Source: Brevundimonas variabilis (GTDB taxonomy: Bacteria; Pseudomonadota; Alphaproteobacteria; Caulobacterales; Caulobacteraceae). Taken from it: a DNA stretch of 64,000 nt. The stretch spans positions 310,001 to 374,000 of the forward strand of contig NZ_JACHOR010000001.1 in the NCBI RefSeq assembly GCF_014199945.1, read 5' to 3'. How positions within the stretch are numbered: the stretch's first letter is position 1; every line of letters begins with the position of its first letter. The notes under the pieces were generated by a model. That model saw nothing but the letters and a program-made list of their open reading frames with translations, did not search any database and was not told the origin of the DNA. Both the position numbers and the translations under genes were made by a program. Shown here one piece after another: positions 35,471-44,698 of this stretch.

Positions 35471-36619
35471 TCATAGCGGATCGCGATAGGGGGAGTATTC
35501 CAGGGTCATGGCCTCGATCCCCGCTGCCACGCCCTCGCGTTCCTGATCGAGATAGCGGGCGACCGGCTCACGCAGGCCTTTCGGGGCGATGTAGTGGGCG
35601 GAGTAGACGGGGGTCGGCAGATAGCCCCGCGCGATCTTGTGCTCGCCCTGGGCCCCGGCCTCGACGCGGGACAGGCCGCGCGAAATGGCGAATTCGATGG
35701 CCTGATAGTAGCAGAGCTCGAAATGCAGGAAGGGAACATCGTCCAGCGTGCCCCACTGTCGCCCGTACAGGGCATCGCGGCCGATCAAGTTCAGGGCGCC
35801 GGCGATCGGCACCCCGTCACGGAAGGCCATGACCAGGGCGATCCGGTCGGCCATGGTCGCACCGATCCGGCTGAAGAAGTCCCGCGTCAGATAGGGCCGC
35901 CCCCATTTGCGGCTGCCGGTGTCGATATAGAAGGCGAAGAAGGCGTCCCAGTGGGTCTCCTCGATCTCGCTGCCCGTCAGGACCCGGATGTCCAGGCCCG
36001 CCTGTGCGTCCCGGCGCTCGCGGCGGATGGTCTTGCGACGGTTGGACGACAGCACGGCCAGAAAATCGTCGAAGGTTTTGTAGTCGCGATTGGGCCAGAT
36101 GAACTGCATGTCCAGACGCGGCAGCAGGCCAGCCTCGGTCATGTCGCGCCATTCCTCCTGGGTCGGAAAATTGACGTGGAGGGATGAGGCCCCCTGATGG
36201 TCGCAAAGCTGCACGGCCCCCTGGATCAGGGCCTCGCGAACCATCCCGGCCTCGGCGGAGGAATGGGCAAGGAAGCGAGGACCCGTGGCGGGGGTGAAGG
36301 GCACGGCCCCGAGCAATTTCGGATAATACTGCCCTCCGGCCCGCTGCCAGGCGTCGGCCCAATTGTGGTCGAAGACATATTCCCCCTGGCTGTGGGACTT
36401 CAGATACAGCGGCATGACACCGATCACGGACCCGTCGGGATCGTGCAGCGACAGATGCCGCGGACCCCAGCCCTGACGCGGGGTGGCGCTGCCGGAGGCC
36501 TCGCAGGCATGCAGGAAGTCGTAGCAGACGAAGGGGTCGCCGGTGGGCAGGGCGCAGGCGTCCCAGGCTGGCTGTCCGATGGCCGCGATCCGGTCGTGGA
36601 CGCGGATCTCCAGACTCAC
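35471..36619 (-). CDS. GNAT/FemAB-like protein (DUF482 family)
   Basis: 382 residues, GTG start. Segments EYVFDHNWADAWQRAGGQYYPKLL, PATGPRFLA, and SSNRRKTIRRERRD, then ARGYLPTPVYSAHYI near the C-terminus, are characteristic of the DUF482 'peptidogalycan biosynthesis/recognition' group, two GNAT-like domains as in FemAB. The biochemical role is not established; an aminoacyl- or acyl-transfer reaction is inferred from the fold. It follows the RidA gene on the same strand after 55 bp. Confidence 0.85.
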   Translation of the reverse strand: MSLEIRVHDRIAAIGQPAWDACALPTGDPFVCYDFLHACEASGSATPRQGWGPRHLSLHDPDGSVIGVMPLYLKSHSQGEYVFDHNWADAWQRAGGQYYPKLLGAVPFTPATGPRFLAHSSAEAGMVREALIQGAVQLCDHQGASSLHVNFPTQEEWRDMTEAGLLPRLDMQFIWPNRDYKTFDDFLAVLSSNRRKTIRRERRDAQAGLDIRVLTGSEIEETHWDAFFAFYIDTGSRKWGRPYLTRDFFSRIGATMADRIALVMAFRDGVPIAGALNLIGRDALYGRQWGTLDDVPFLHFELCYYQAIEFAISRGLSRVEAGAQGEHKIARGYLPTPVYSAHYIAPKGLREPVARYLDQEREGVAAGIEAMTLEYSPYRDPL

Positions 36620-36674
36620 GCCCGGTGGTCCGCGCGAGGCCAGGTTTTCACCGGAGGAAGCAGGGTTTTCAGGG

Positions 36675-37133
36675 TCACTTCACCTCGACGACGGCATCGA
36701 CCTCGACGGCGAAACCGAGCGGCAGCTTGTAGACACCCACGGCCGCACGCGCGTGACGCCCGGCGTCGCCGAAGACCTTGACCATCAGGTCCGAACAGCC
36801 GTTGATGACCGCCGGAACGGCCGTGAATTCCGGTCCGGCCTGGACGAAGCCCCCCAGTTTGACCACGCGGACCACGCGGTCCAGATCCCCGTCCAGAGCG
36901 GCGGCCATCTGGGCCAGCAGGTTGATGCCGCACAGGCGGGCCCCTTCGACGGCCTGTTCCTGGGTGACATCCACGCCGACCGTGCCCTTCAGCCCCCCAG
37001 AAGCGTCGTTCGACAGCTGACCCGAGATGTGCAGCAGATTGCCGGTGCGGACAAAGCCGACATAGTTGGCCACGGCCTTGGCGGGTTCGGGCAGGACGAT
37101 GCCGAGATCGGCAAGGCGGGCGTTGGCGCTCAT
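36675..37133 (-). CDS. RidA family protein
   Basis: 152 residues, the longer YjgF/RidA subgroup. LPEPAKAVANYVGFVRTGNLLHISGQLS at the start, GARLCGINLLAQMAAALDGDLDRV in the middle and AVGVYKLPLGFAVEVDAVVEV at the end are diagnostic. RidA proteins hydrolyse reactive enamine/imine intermediates from PLP enzymes. The usual Arg that binds the carboxylate (in R-A-A-V) is present in HARAAVGVY. Confidence 0.9.
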   Translation of the reverse strand: MSANARLADLGIVLPEPAKAVANYVGFVRTGNLLHISGQLSNDASGGLKGTVGVDVTQEQAVEGARLCGINLLAQMAAALDGDLDRVVRVVKLGGFVQAGPEFTAVPAVINGCSDLMVKVFGDAGRHARAAVGVYKLPLGFAVEVDAVVEVK

Positions 37134-37244
37134 GGTCGGTCACTCCGTGGATCTGACCGGGTCTTAGCGCGCGCCGCTGGCGTCGTCATCCGTCGAAGCC
37201 GCGGCTTAACGCTACGCCAACGGGTTTCCGCCAGGGTGACGGCC

Positions 37245-38162
37245 ATGGACTTCCTGACCCATGCCCACATCGAGGCCTTTCAGGCCATCCGGAACCGGCT
37301 GAACGACGTCGATCGGGATCGGGTCGACGCGGCCTCGGTCGAGGCCCTGGACCCCGCACGAGCTGCAGCGCACCACTGGAATTTCGAGCTGCCGGCCCAT
37401 GCGGCGGATGCCGCCCTGGGGTCCGATGCGACCGACGACATGCGCCGCGCCCTGATCGCGACCTGGGCGCTGGAAATGCCCGAACGGGTCGCGGCGGAAA
37501 ACCTGCCGGTCGAGGTGACGGAGCTGTACCCCTGGTGGCTGGACCGTCTGTCGGAATTCCTGATCGCCTCCGAAGGCGGCTATGACCGTGATCACTGGGC
37601 CAAGGACGTCAGGCTGGTCCTGGTGCTCAGCGTTCCGGGTGCCCGATCCCAGATTCTCGATCTGTCGTCACGGGTGGGGCCGCGGGAGGTGTTGCGCAGC
37701 GCTCTGGACGGTCATGGATGGGGTGCGGTCCTTGCCTATCTGAAGGCCCAGGGCTGGCGGCGCATCTGGCTGCAGAACCACACCGAAAGCCGCCACACCC
37801 AGGACTTCAACGAGGCGGGCTGGGACCGCACATGGATGACGTCGGCCGCGATCTGCCGGACGCGGCCAGAGCTCGCCGGCACGATGGGGGCCAGCTGGTT
37901 CTATGATCCGCAGCTCGAGACCATCAGCCCCCGCCTGAACTATCTGAGACTCAACCCGCTGAAGGGCGGAGCCTTCATGATCCATCAGGGCCCGGGCGAG
38001 ATCCATTCACAGCGCAGCGGGGCGACCTCCCCGACCCGGCGGGGCCTGATCGAAAGCGGTGCCTACACACCGCACTCCTGGCTGCTGGCCTGGCCCCGTT
38101 CGACCCTGATCCCCTGGGCCGGGCAACAGGCGGCCGAGCTGAACCGGCAGGCCGCCGCCTAG
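37245..38162 (+). CDS. Unrecognised protein, 305 residues
   Basis: Soluble protein with no signal peptide, unusually rich in Trp (about 12) and Ala. Features include MDFLTHAHIEAFQAIRNR at the start, ELYPWWLDRLSEF near 95, GWRRIWLQNHTESRHTQDFN near 180 and SWLLAWPRST near the end. The middle resembles a barrel-type enzyme but no catalytic motif could be assigned. The start at 37245 is chosen because the longer in-frame reading to 36543 runs antisense through RidA. No operon partner. Confidence 0.75.
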   Translation: MDFLTHAHIEAFQAIRNRLNDVDRDRVDAASVEALDPARAAAHHWNFELPAHAADAALGSDATDDMRRALIATWALEMPERVAAENLPVEVTELYPWWLDRLSEFLIASEGGYDRDHWAKDVRLVLVLSVPGARSQILDLSSRVGPREVLRSALDGHGWGAVLAYLKAQGWRRIWLQNHTESRHTQDFNEAGWDRTWMTSAAICRTRPELAGTMGASWFYDPQLETISPRLNYLRLNPLKGGAFMIHQGPGEIHSQRSGATSPTRRGLIESGAYTPHSWLLAWPRSTLIPWAGQQAAELNRQAAA

Positions 38163-38338
38163 CGTCCGAAGCGACGCCAGAGCGACAGGCCGATCACCGG
38201 CAGGAAGCCGCCGACCAGGGCGGCGATCAGGACGGTCCAGAAATCCCCTCCCAGACCGTATCGCCCCACCCCTGCCCCGACCCCGGCCGCCAGCAGCGGA
38301 CCGAGCCAGGGCAGATGATGCAGAAACCGGTCAGGCAT
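38159..38338 (-). CDS. Small glycine-rich membrane protein
   Basis: 59 residues, with two hydrophobic stretches (LPWLGPLLAAGVGAGVG and FWTVLIAALVGGFLPVIGLSLW) and a basic tail RRFGR. The start overlaps the hppD stop by 8 bp (38331-38338), a common sign of translational coupling; its stop overlaps the stop of the convergent 305-aa gene. No family recognised. It might be a chance ORF, but the spacing and hydrophobicity favour a real gene. Confidence 0.5.
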   Translation of the reverse strand: MPDRFLHHLPWLGPLLAAGVGAGVGRYGLGGDFWTVLIAALVGGFLPVIGLSLWRRFGR

Positions 38339-39407
38339 CGACCTTGATGACCCCGCGGCGGATCTGGTCCAGCTCGATCGAGTCGAACAGGGCCTGGAAA
38401 TTGCCCTCGCCGAACGCCTGGTTGCCCTTGCGCTGGATGATCTCGAAGAAGATCGGGCCGAACATGTCCTGGGTGAAGATCTGCAGCAGCAGGCCGTCGT
38501 CGTCAGAGCCATCGATCAGGATGCGGTTCTTGCGCATCCGGGCCACGTCCTCGCCGTGGTTGGGCAAGCGTTTGTCGATCAGTTCGAAATAGGTCTCGAT
38601 CGTATCCTGGAAGGGCACGCCCCGGCGCTTCAGCTCCTCCACCGTCTCGAAGATGTTGTCGGTGGCCAGGGCGATGTGCTGGATGCCCTCGCCGTTGTAG
38701 CGGCGCAGGAATTCCTCGATCTGGGAGGAATCGTCCTGGCTCTCGTTCAGCGGAATGCGGATGGCGCGGTCGGGGGCGATCATCGCCTGGGAGAACAGGC
38801 CGGTCGCCTTGCCCTTGATATCGAAATACTTCTGCTCCTCGAAGGCGAAGACCTCGCCATAGAAGCCGGACCATGTGCGCATCTGGCCGCGCCGCACATT
38901 GTGGGTCAGATGGTCGAGCATGTGCAGGCCAACGGTGTTGCGGCGCTCGGCCTCTTCCCAGCCCTCGATCTCGTCCCAGCCCTCGTACAGCGAGCCGCCC
39001 TCGCCATAGGCATCGATCAGGTACAGCAGCGAGCCGCCGATGCCGCGCAGCACATAGGCCCCCTGACCGAGCGCGCCTCCATCATGCATTTCCGCCGAAT
39101 GGGCACCGCGTTCGAGCGCACTCTCGTAGGCGGCCTTGGCGTCGGCGACGCGGAAGGCCATGCCATTGGCGGAAGGGCCATGATCCCGGGCGAACTCGCC
39201 CGCATGGCCGGCGGGAGCCGTGTGCACGAGAAAGGAGATGTCGCCCTGCTTCAGCCGGACCACGCCGTTGGCCGGGTTCCTGTGCGTCTGGACAAAGCCC
39301 ATGGTCTCGAGCTGGGCGATCATGGCCGGGGTGTCGGGGCCGGTGAACTCGACGAATTCGAAGCCGTCGACGCCGAGGGGGTTGTCGTGCGTGGTCGCGT
39401 CCGTCAT
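38331..39407 (-). CDS. hppD: 4-hydroxyphenylpyruvate dioxygenase
   Basis: 358 residues with two vicinal-oxygen-chelate domains. Converts 4-hydroxyphenylpyruvate to homogentisate in tyrosine catabolism. Iron ligands are His in LDHLTHNV, His in EGIQHIALAT and Glu in PIFFEIIQRKG; the C-terminal NQAFGEGNFQALFDSIE helix covers the active site. Length is normal. Other homogentisate-pathway genes are not in this window. A small membrane ORF overlaps its stop. Confidence 0.96.
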   Translation of the reverse strand: MTDATTHDNPLGVDGFEFVEFTGPDTPAMIAQLETMGFVQTHRNPANGVVRLKQGDISFLVHTAPAGHAGEFARDHGPSANGMAFRVADAKAAYESALERGAHSAEMHDGGALGQGAYVLRGIGGSLLYLIDAYGEGGSLYEGWDEIEGWEEAERRNTVGLHMLDHLTHNVRRGQMRTWSGFYGEVFAFEEQKYFDIKGKATGLFSQAMIAPDRAIRIPLNESQDDSSQIEEFLRRYNGEGIQHIALATDNIFETVEELKRRGVPFQDTIETYFELIDKRLPNHGEDVARMRKNRILIDGSDDDGLLLQIFTQDMFGPIFFEIIQRKGNQAFGEGNFQALFDSIELDQIRRGVIKVDA

Positions 39408-39539
39408 GCGGGCGTCTCCTGGAGATGGGTGGACCTGTGCCGGCCCGATTGCGGCGGAACCTAGTGGGCCGGGGCCCTCAAGCCAAGGCGCAGGATGCGG
39501 GTTCAGGGCCGCCCCGTCGCCACAAGCCGTAAATGGCGA

Positions 39540-40202
39540 TCACATCCCCGGCATCAGCCGCAGCGCCCAGTCGGCCCCGAGCAGAAGCCCCACCCCGACG
39601 GCCGACAGCAGACCGACCCACCCGGTGGCCACGGCAGCGCCGGCCAGGACGAACAGCCCGTCCCTCTGGATCAGCCCCACTGCCAGCAGCGACAGGGCCA
39701 CGGACGGGATCGTGTTGGTCATCGGCAGGACGATGGTGACCGTGGCCAGGATCATGAAGATCGCTGCAAACCGCTCGCCCGGGCCCACGGAAAATGCCTT
39801 CAGCCGCGGCCGCGACAGCCGTTCCAGCCAGCCCAGCCGCTTCTCTGTGAAATCGGCCATCCCCTCGAGCCAGGCAGCGCGAGCCCGCAGGTTCAGGAAC
39901 CAGCGCGGAAGCCAGGGCTCTTCGCGCCCGAGGAGAAGCTGGAAGGCGAGGATCAGTATGGCCAGGCCGACGACCTGGGGCACGCCATACAGGCCCGGGA
40001 CCAGGCAGGGGATGGCCAGGATCAGGACCAGCAGCCCATAGGCGCGTTCGTCCAGCCGGTCGCGGATCTCGGCCACGGTCAGCCCCGTCCCGGCCCCATC
40101 GTCGGCAAGGCGACGCAGCAGGCGCGCCAGATCCTGGCGATCGTCGTCGCTGTGCTGATCCCGCGGCATCTCGGTCAGGGGCAAGGTCATGGGCGGCGTC
40201 AT
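39540..40202 (-). CDS. ExoD family membrane protein
   Basis: 220 residues. A cytoplasmic N-terminus with LARLLRRLADDGAGTGLTVAEIRDRL is followed by about four or five hydrophobic helices, starting at AYGLLVLILAIPCLVPGLYGVP. This matches ExoD, first described as needed for exopolysaccharide production and alkali tolerance in Sinorhizobium. Its molecular activity is unknown. Two in-frame ATGs (40202 and 40190) have similar weak sites. It is divergent from the DsbB-like gene. Confidence 0.85.
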   Translation of the reverse strand: MTPPMTLPLTEMPRDQHSDDDRQDLARLLRRLADDGAGTGLTVAEIRDRLDERAYGLLVLILAIPCLVPGLYGVPQVVGLAILILAFQLLLGREEPWLPRWFLNLRARAAWLEGMADFTEKRLGWLERLSRPRLKAFSVGPGERFAAIFMILATVTIVLPMTNTIPSVALSLLAVGLIQRDGLFVLAGAAVATGWVGLLSAVGVGLLLGADWALRLMPGM

Positions 40203-40260
40203 AGACGATGGGGCGTCAGGCGCAATCGACGCCGTGCCCGGTCCCGTCTAAACAGACACG

Positions 40261-40797
40261 ATGAGATCTGCCTTTGTGCTCCTGACCCGCTGGTGGACGG
40301 CGTTTGCGCTGGCCCTGTCGCTCGCCATGCTGGGCGCTGCGCACGCGTTCGAGCGCTTTGCGGGGCTGGAACCCTGTAATCTGTGCCTCAAGCAGCGCGA
40401 GACCTACTGGGCGGCCGTGGCCGTGGCGGCGGTCGCGACAGGCTGGGCCATCGTCAGCCGGGCCAGCCGGGGCACGCCCCGCATCGCCTCCTTCCTGCTG
40501 TTTGCGGTCTTCACGACGGGTGCGATCACCGCGGGCTTCCACGCCGGGGGCGAACTGAAATGGTGGGACCTGCCCGCGACCTGTTCGGCCGCTGGTGGAG
40601 CCCTCAGCCTCGACGGGCTGACGGCCTTTGCTCTCGGGACGTCGGCGCCGATCACCTTCGTCGGCTGCGACGCGGTGACGTGGTCCTTCCTCGGCCTGTC
40701 CATGGCAGGATGGAACACGCTGATCGCGGCGTCCCTGGCCGGGTTCAGCCTGTTTGCCTCCAAGCGCCCGAAGGATGCCCGGGCCCCGGGGCGCTGA
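40261..40797 (+). CDS. DsbB-family disulfide bond protein
   Basis: 178 residues, four hydrophobic helices. The first periplasmic loop carries the C-x-x-C of EPCNLCLKQRE (about residues 38-46), and the second loop carries two separated Cys (PATCSAAGG and FVGCDAV), the four-Cys layout of DsbB, which re-oxidises DsbA using quinone. Related DsbI proteins cannot be excluded. It is followed by coq7 after 6 bp, so the quinone-linked pair may be co-transcribed. Confidence 0.9.
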   Translation: MRSAFVLLTRWWTAFALALSLAMLGAAHAFERFAGLEPCNLCLKQRETYWAAVAVAAVATGWAIVSRASRGTPRIASFLLFAVFTTGAITAGFHAGGELKWWDLPATCSAAGGALSLDGLTAFALGTSAPITFVGCDAVTWSFLGLSMAGWNTLIAASLAGFSLFASKRPKDARAPGR

Positions 40798-40803
40798 GTT
40801 CGA

Positions 40804-41394
40804 GTGGCCAAGATGACGTTTGCCGACAATCCCTCCCGCGACATTCCCCTGCCCCGTCCCGGGCGCGGCGCCGGGCGGGCGCGGCTGGCTGAAATCCTGC
40901 GCGTCGATCACGCGGGCGAGTACGGGGCCGTCCAGATCTACAAGGCCCAGCGTGCCGTCTTCGAGGGCCTGCGCGGCAAGGAAAGTCTGACCCGGGACCT
41001 GACCGAGATGCAGGGGCATGAGGCCGTCCACAAGGCGCGGTTCGATGCCCTGCTGAACGAACACCGCGTCCGGCCGACGGCCCTTCTGCCGCTCTGGCAT
41101 ATCGCAGCGGTCGGGCTGGGGGTGGGCACGGCCCTGATGGGCGAGAAGGCCGCCCATGCCTGCACCGAGGCGGTCGAAAGCGTCATCGAGAAACATTACG
41201 CCGACCAGATCGTCGAACTGGCCGACCGCGAGCCGGCCTTGGCGGCCGAGCTGACCCAGTTCCGTGACGAGGAACTGGAACACCACGATCACGCCATCGA
41301 ACACGGCAGCCGCGAGGCTCCGGCCTATCGGCTGCTGTCCGCAGTGATCAAGGTCGGGTGCCGGGTGGCGATCAAGGTGTCCGAACGGGTCTGA
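40804..41394 (+). CDS. coq7: Demethoxyubiquinone hydroxylase Coq7
   Basis: 196 residues. Di-iron ferritin-like hydroxylase of ubiquinone synthesis. The two iron-binding repeats are AGEYGAVQIYKAQ ... EMQGHEAVHK and ACTEAVESVIEKHYADQ ... DEELEHHDHAIEHG (Glu and E-x-x-H ligands). Listed from GTG 40804; ATG 40813 is nearly as likely and begins MTFADNPSRD. The 6-bp gap to the DsbB-like gene suggests one operon. Confidence 0.93.
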   Translation: MAKMTFADNPSRDIPLPRPGRGAGRARLAEILRVDHAGEYGAVQIYKAQRAVFEGLRGKESLTRDLTEMQGHEAVHKARFDALLNEHRVRPTALLPLWHIAAVGLGVGTALMGEKAAHACTEAVESVIEKHYADQIVELADREPALAAELTQFRDEELEHHDHAIEHGSREAPAYRLLSAVIKVGCRVAIKVSERV

Positions 41395-41464
41395 AGGCCC
41401 GACACGGGGTTGCAACCTGACCCCGGGAGTGCATTGTTCTCCGATCTTGGATCGGGGGTTCAGC

Positions 41465-41731
41465 ATGTCCGTGACTATCGTCGGCGCCGTAGCGGCGGTT
41501 CTGCTGTCTCAGCAGGTCACAGTCATGGAGAACCGCTCCGTCAGTCCACCGCGGACCGCCGTCAGCACCACGGATTCCAGCACCACCCGGGTCTGCCGGA
41601 TGGAGCGGGTGACCGGATCCAATTTCTCGCGCCGCGTCTGCCGCACGGCCGCAACAGAGGTTCGCGAGCGGACAGAGAGCCAGGAAAGACTGCGGCGGAT
41701 GCAGGGCTCCCGGCTTCCGGACGGCAACTAG
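41465..41731 (+). CDS. Small secreted protein with a C-x-n-TGS-x-n-C motif
   Basis: 88 residues. A hydrophobic N-terminus (MSVTIVGAVAAVLL) may be an uncleaved anchor or signal. The mature part has RVCRMERVTGSNFSRRVCRT, two Cys 14 residues apart around a TGS motif, then a highly charged helix. Small proteins with this Cys-TGS-Cys arrangement are seen in Caulobacterales and Sphingomonadales, without known role. GGGGG lies upstream of ATG 41465. It ends 1 bp before the convergent lipoprotein gene. Confidence 0.7.
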   Translation: MSVTIVGAVAAVLLSQQVTVMENRSVSPPRTAVSTTDSSTTRVCRMERVTGSNFSRRVCRTAATEVRERTESQERLRRMQGSRLPDGN

Positions 41732-42676
41732 TCAGCGCGCCAGATCGAACGCCAGCAGCAGGGTCCGCTGCAGCGGATTGTCGTTGTCGTCACTCAGCAG
41801 ATAAAGCCGCGTGCCCTTCGCCGTCGCGACGGCGGCGATCCCCTCCATGTTGTCGACGGAGGCGGGTGGGCGAAGCGTAATGAGGACGGGCCCAAGGGTG
41901 CCGTCCTCCGACAGCCGACGGACCCGAGCGCGCATGTCCAGCGGGGGCGAAAAGCTGCGCTCGACGATGAACCAGCCCCCGGACGGATCGCGATCGGCCC
42001 CGGTCACGCGAAAGCCGTCGGCTCCGATCGCGGGATAGGCGGGCAGCGCCGCGCAGCCCGCACCGCGGCAGACCCACCCCCCGGACTCCTCGCCCAGGAC
42101 CAGCCAGCCGTCGTTCCCGGCCGAGGCCAGCCCCTCCATCCCGCCATTGTCCGGAAAGATGACTGCGGGGTGGGAAACGGGGACAGGTCGCGCCGTGGCC
42201 CCGCGGCCATAGTTCCAGATGCGGTGATCGCGCTCGAAGCTGACAAGGACGGATCCGTCGTCGAGGATGGCGATCCCCTCGGCATCCGCCCTCGGCTTGG
42301 GTGACAGGACAGCACCGTCCGGATCGATCAGCGGGCGCAATGTTGCGCCCGCAATCCCGCTGAGCCGATCCGCGGGGTCAGTGACCAGTCGCATCCGGAT
42401 CAGGGTGCCAAAGTCGCTGACAGTCCAGGCCGTATCGTCCACGACCTTCAGGTCGGACAGGCCGTGCAACTCAGGGCCTCGCAGGGTCAGGCCACCGGCA
42501 TAGGTGACGCCCTCGGCCAGGGTCGCCCCGACCGGCCCCAGAGGCGTGGCTCGCGCCTCGATCCGGACCGGACGGTCGCCCGTGTCACTGTCCAGCGGTC
42601 GGCTGGTGTCGATCCCGGCGCAGGCGGCCGCCAGCAGCAGGGCGGACACCAGACCGAGGCGCGCCATGGCCCGCAT
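41732..42676 (-). CDS. Phytase-like esterase-domain lipoprotein
   Basis: 314 residues from ATG 42676 (ATG 42667 also possible). The lipobox LLAAAC lies near residue 19. The rest resembles the 'esterase-like activity of phytase' domain: GLTLRGPELHGLSDL, KPRADAEGIAILDDGSVLVSFER, NGGMEGLA and a beta-propeller-like pattern ending in KGTRLYLLSDDNDNPLQRTLLLAFDL. Substrate unknown. It starts 13 bp after the cobT stop, so the two may be co-transcribed. Confidence 0.83.
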   Translation of the reverse strand: MRAMARLGLVSALLLAAACAGIDTSRPLDSDTGDRPVRIEARATPLGPVGATLAEGVTYAGGLTLRGPELHGLSDLKVVDDTAWTVSDFGTLIRMRLVTDPADRLSGIAGATLRPLIDPDGAVLSPKPRADAEGIAILDDGSVLVSFERDHRIWNYGRGATARPVPVSHPAVIFPDNGGMEGLASAGNDGWLVLGEESGGWVCRGAGCAALPAYPAIGADGFRVTGADRDPSGGWFIVERSFSPPLDMRARVRRLSEDGTLGPVLITLRPPASVDNMEGIAAVATAKGTRLYLLSDDNDNPLQRTLLLAFDLAR

Positions 42677-42689
42677 CACGGGACCGGCA

Positions 42690-44585
42690 TCATGCGGCCC
42701 GCCGCATGCGGCCACCCGGCCGGGCCTTGCCGGTGGCGACGGTCTTGGGGGCAGCCTCGAACAGCTGGGCCAGGTTCTCGATCATGACGCCGCCGAGCTG
42801 CTCGACATCGACGATGGTGACAGCGCGCCGGTACCAGCGGGTGACGTCGTGGCCGATGCCGATAGCCACCAGTTCGACCGGGCTCTGGGTCTCGATCCGC
42901 TCGATCACCTGACGCAGGTGCTTGTCCAGATACAGGGCGGCATTGGCCGACTGGGTCGAGTCGTCGACCGGTGATCCGTCCGAGATGACCATCAGGATCT
43001 GCCGGGCCTCGGGCCGGGCCAGCAGCCGGTCATGCGCCCAGGTCAGGGCCTCGCCGTCGATGTTCTCCTTCAGCAGGCCCTCGCGCATCATCAGGCCCAG
43101 GTTCTTGCGCGACCGACGCCAGGGCGAGTCGGCCGCCTTGTAGATGATGTGGCGCAGGTCGTTCAGCCGGCCCGGCATGGACGGCTTGCCGGCGCTGATC
43201 CAGGCCTCGCGCGCCTGGCCACCCTTCCAGGCGCGGGTGGTGAAGCCCAGGATCTCGACCTTGACCCCGCACCGCTCCAGCGTCCGGGCCAGGATGTCGG
43301 CACAGACCGCCGCCACCATGATCGGCCGCCCCCTCATGGAGCCGGAATTGTCCAGCAGCAGGGTGACGACCGTGTCGCGGAAGGGGCTCTCGCTCTCGGC
43401 CTTGAAGCTGAGCGGGCTGGTCGGATCGGTAATCACACGGGTCAGGCGGGCGGTGTCGAGCACCCCCTCCTCCAGATCGAACGACCAGGACCGGTTCTGT
43501 TGCGCCATCAGGCGGCGCTGCAGCTTGTTGGCCAGCCGCGCCACGACGGACGACAAAATGGTCAGCTGCTGGTCCAGCAGGGCGCGGAGCCGCTCCAGTT
43601 CGCTGGGGTCGCAAAGGTCGGCGGCGTCGACAACCTCATCATAGGCGGTCGTGAAAACGCGATAGGCCGACGCATCGCGTCCGTCATCAGCGTTCGCCTG
43701 CCGGTTTGGCAGGGCACCTTCGTTCATTTCCGGCCCGTCGTCGGAGGCGTCGCCGTCCATCTCGGTCGGGGTGCCCTCGGAACGGCTGTCGCGTTCCTGA
43801 TCGGCGTCGGGATCTTCGGACGAGCCGTCCATCGACTGGCCGCCCTCGCCGCCGCCCTCGTCCTCCTCGTCCTGCTCCTGTTCGTCGGAGGGTTCGGGCT
43901 TCTGCGGATCGGGTTCGTCCTCGCCCGCGTCGTCGGAGGAGTCCTCGCCTCGCCCGTCGCCGGGATCCATGTCCAGGGCGACCAGCACATCCTTCATGGC
44001 GCGACCGAAGGCGTCCTGATCGTTCGCCGTCAGGGCCAGCCGGTCGAGTTCTGACCCGGCGCGGCCCTCCAGCCCGGCTCGGACAAGGTCCAGCATGGCC
44101 CGGACGCCTTGGGGCGAAGCTTCTCCGGTGACGCGCTCGCGCACCAGAAGGGCGACGGCCTCGGCCACGGGGACGCGCTCGGCCTCGGCCCGGAGCGCCC
44201 CCATCTTCTCGAGCCGGTTGACGAGGGCGGCATTCATGTTGGCCCGCACGCCGGCCAGCGACTGGGAGCCATAGGCCTCGACCCGGGCCTGCTCCACCGC
44301 TTCGAAGACGTCGGCAGCGCGGGTATCGGCCGGCCTGAGCCGGGCATGCAGACCCGCGTCGTGATTGGCCAGCCTCAACGCCAGCCGGTCGGCCTGACCC
44401 CGCAGGGCCGCGCTCTCGGGACCCGACGGATCGCGCGGCGGATGGGGCAGGGTCAGCTGATGGTTCGACAGGCGCGGCCCATCCGAACCGAACACGACCT
44501 CGAGCTCCGACTGCTCGGCCAGGGCCCGGGCCGCATGCGCCAGCGCGCGCTTGAAGATCTCGGCGGGAGTATCATTGGGGGCCAT
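42690..44585 (-). CDS. cobT: Aerobic cobaltochelatase subunit CobT
   Basis: 631 residues from ATG 44585. With CobN and CobS, CobT inserts cobalt into hydrogenobyrinic acid diamide in aerobic B12 synthesis. The N-terminal region has [16 protein letters not shown]; the middle (about 210-300) is a long Asp/Glu-rich linker typical of CobT; the C-terminal von Willebrand A domain has the MIDAS motif [10 protein letters not shown] with conserved downstream residues. cobS, commonly adjacent, is absent here. Confidence 0.93.
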   Translation of the reverse strand: MAPNDTPAEIFKRALAHAARALAEQSELEVVFGSDGPRLSNHQLTLPHPPRDPSGPESAALRGQADRLALRLANHDAGLHARLRPADTRAADVFEAVEQARVEAYGSQSLAGVRANMNAALVNRLEKMGALRAEAERVPVAEAVALLVRERVTGEASPQGVRAMLDLVRAGLEGRAGSELDRLALTANDQDAFGRAMKDVLVALDMDPGDGRGEDSSDDAGEDEPDPQKPEPSDEQEQDEEDEGGGEGGQSMDGSSEDPDADQERDSRSEGTPTEMDGDASDDGPEMNEGALPNRQANADDGRDASAYRVFTTAYDEVVDAADLCDPSELERLRALLDQQLTILSSVVARLANKLQRRLMAQQNRSWSFDLEEGVLDTARLTRVITDPTSPLSFKAESESPFRDTVVTLLLDNSGSMRGRPIMVAAVCADILARTLERCGVKVEILGFTTRAWKGGQAREAWISAGKPSMPGRLNDLRHIIYKAADSPWRRSRKNLGLMMREGLLKENIDGEALTWAHDRLLARPEARQILMVISDGSPVDDSTQSANAALYLDKHLRQVIERIETQSPVELVAIGIGHDVTRWYRRAVTIVDVEQLGGVMIENLAQLFEAAPKTVATGKARPGGRMRRAA

Positions 44586-44698
44586 GGCGCACACATAACG
44601 CAAGCGCACGGAAGAGGAAGCGCCGGGTCTGTCGCATCTGTCACCGAGGTGCCCTATCTTGTGCGGGTGCGAAGCGAACCGAGGACGCAAGACCGACG

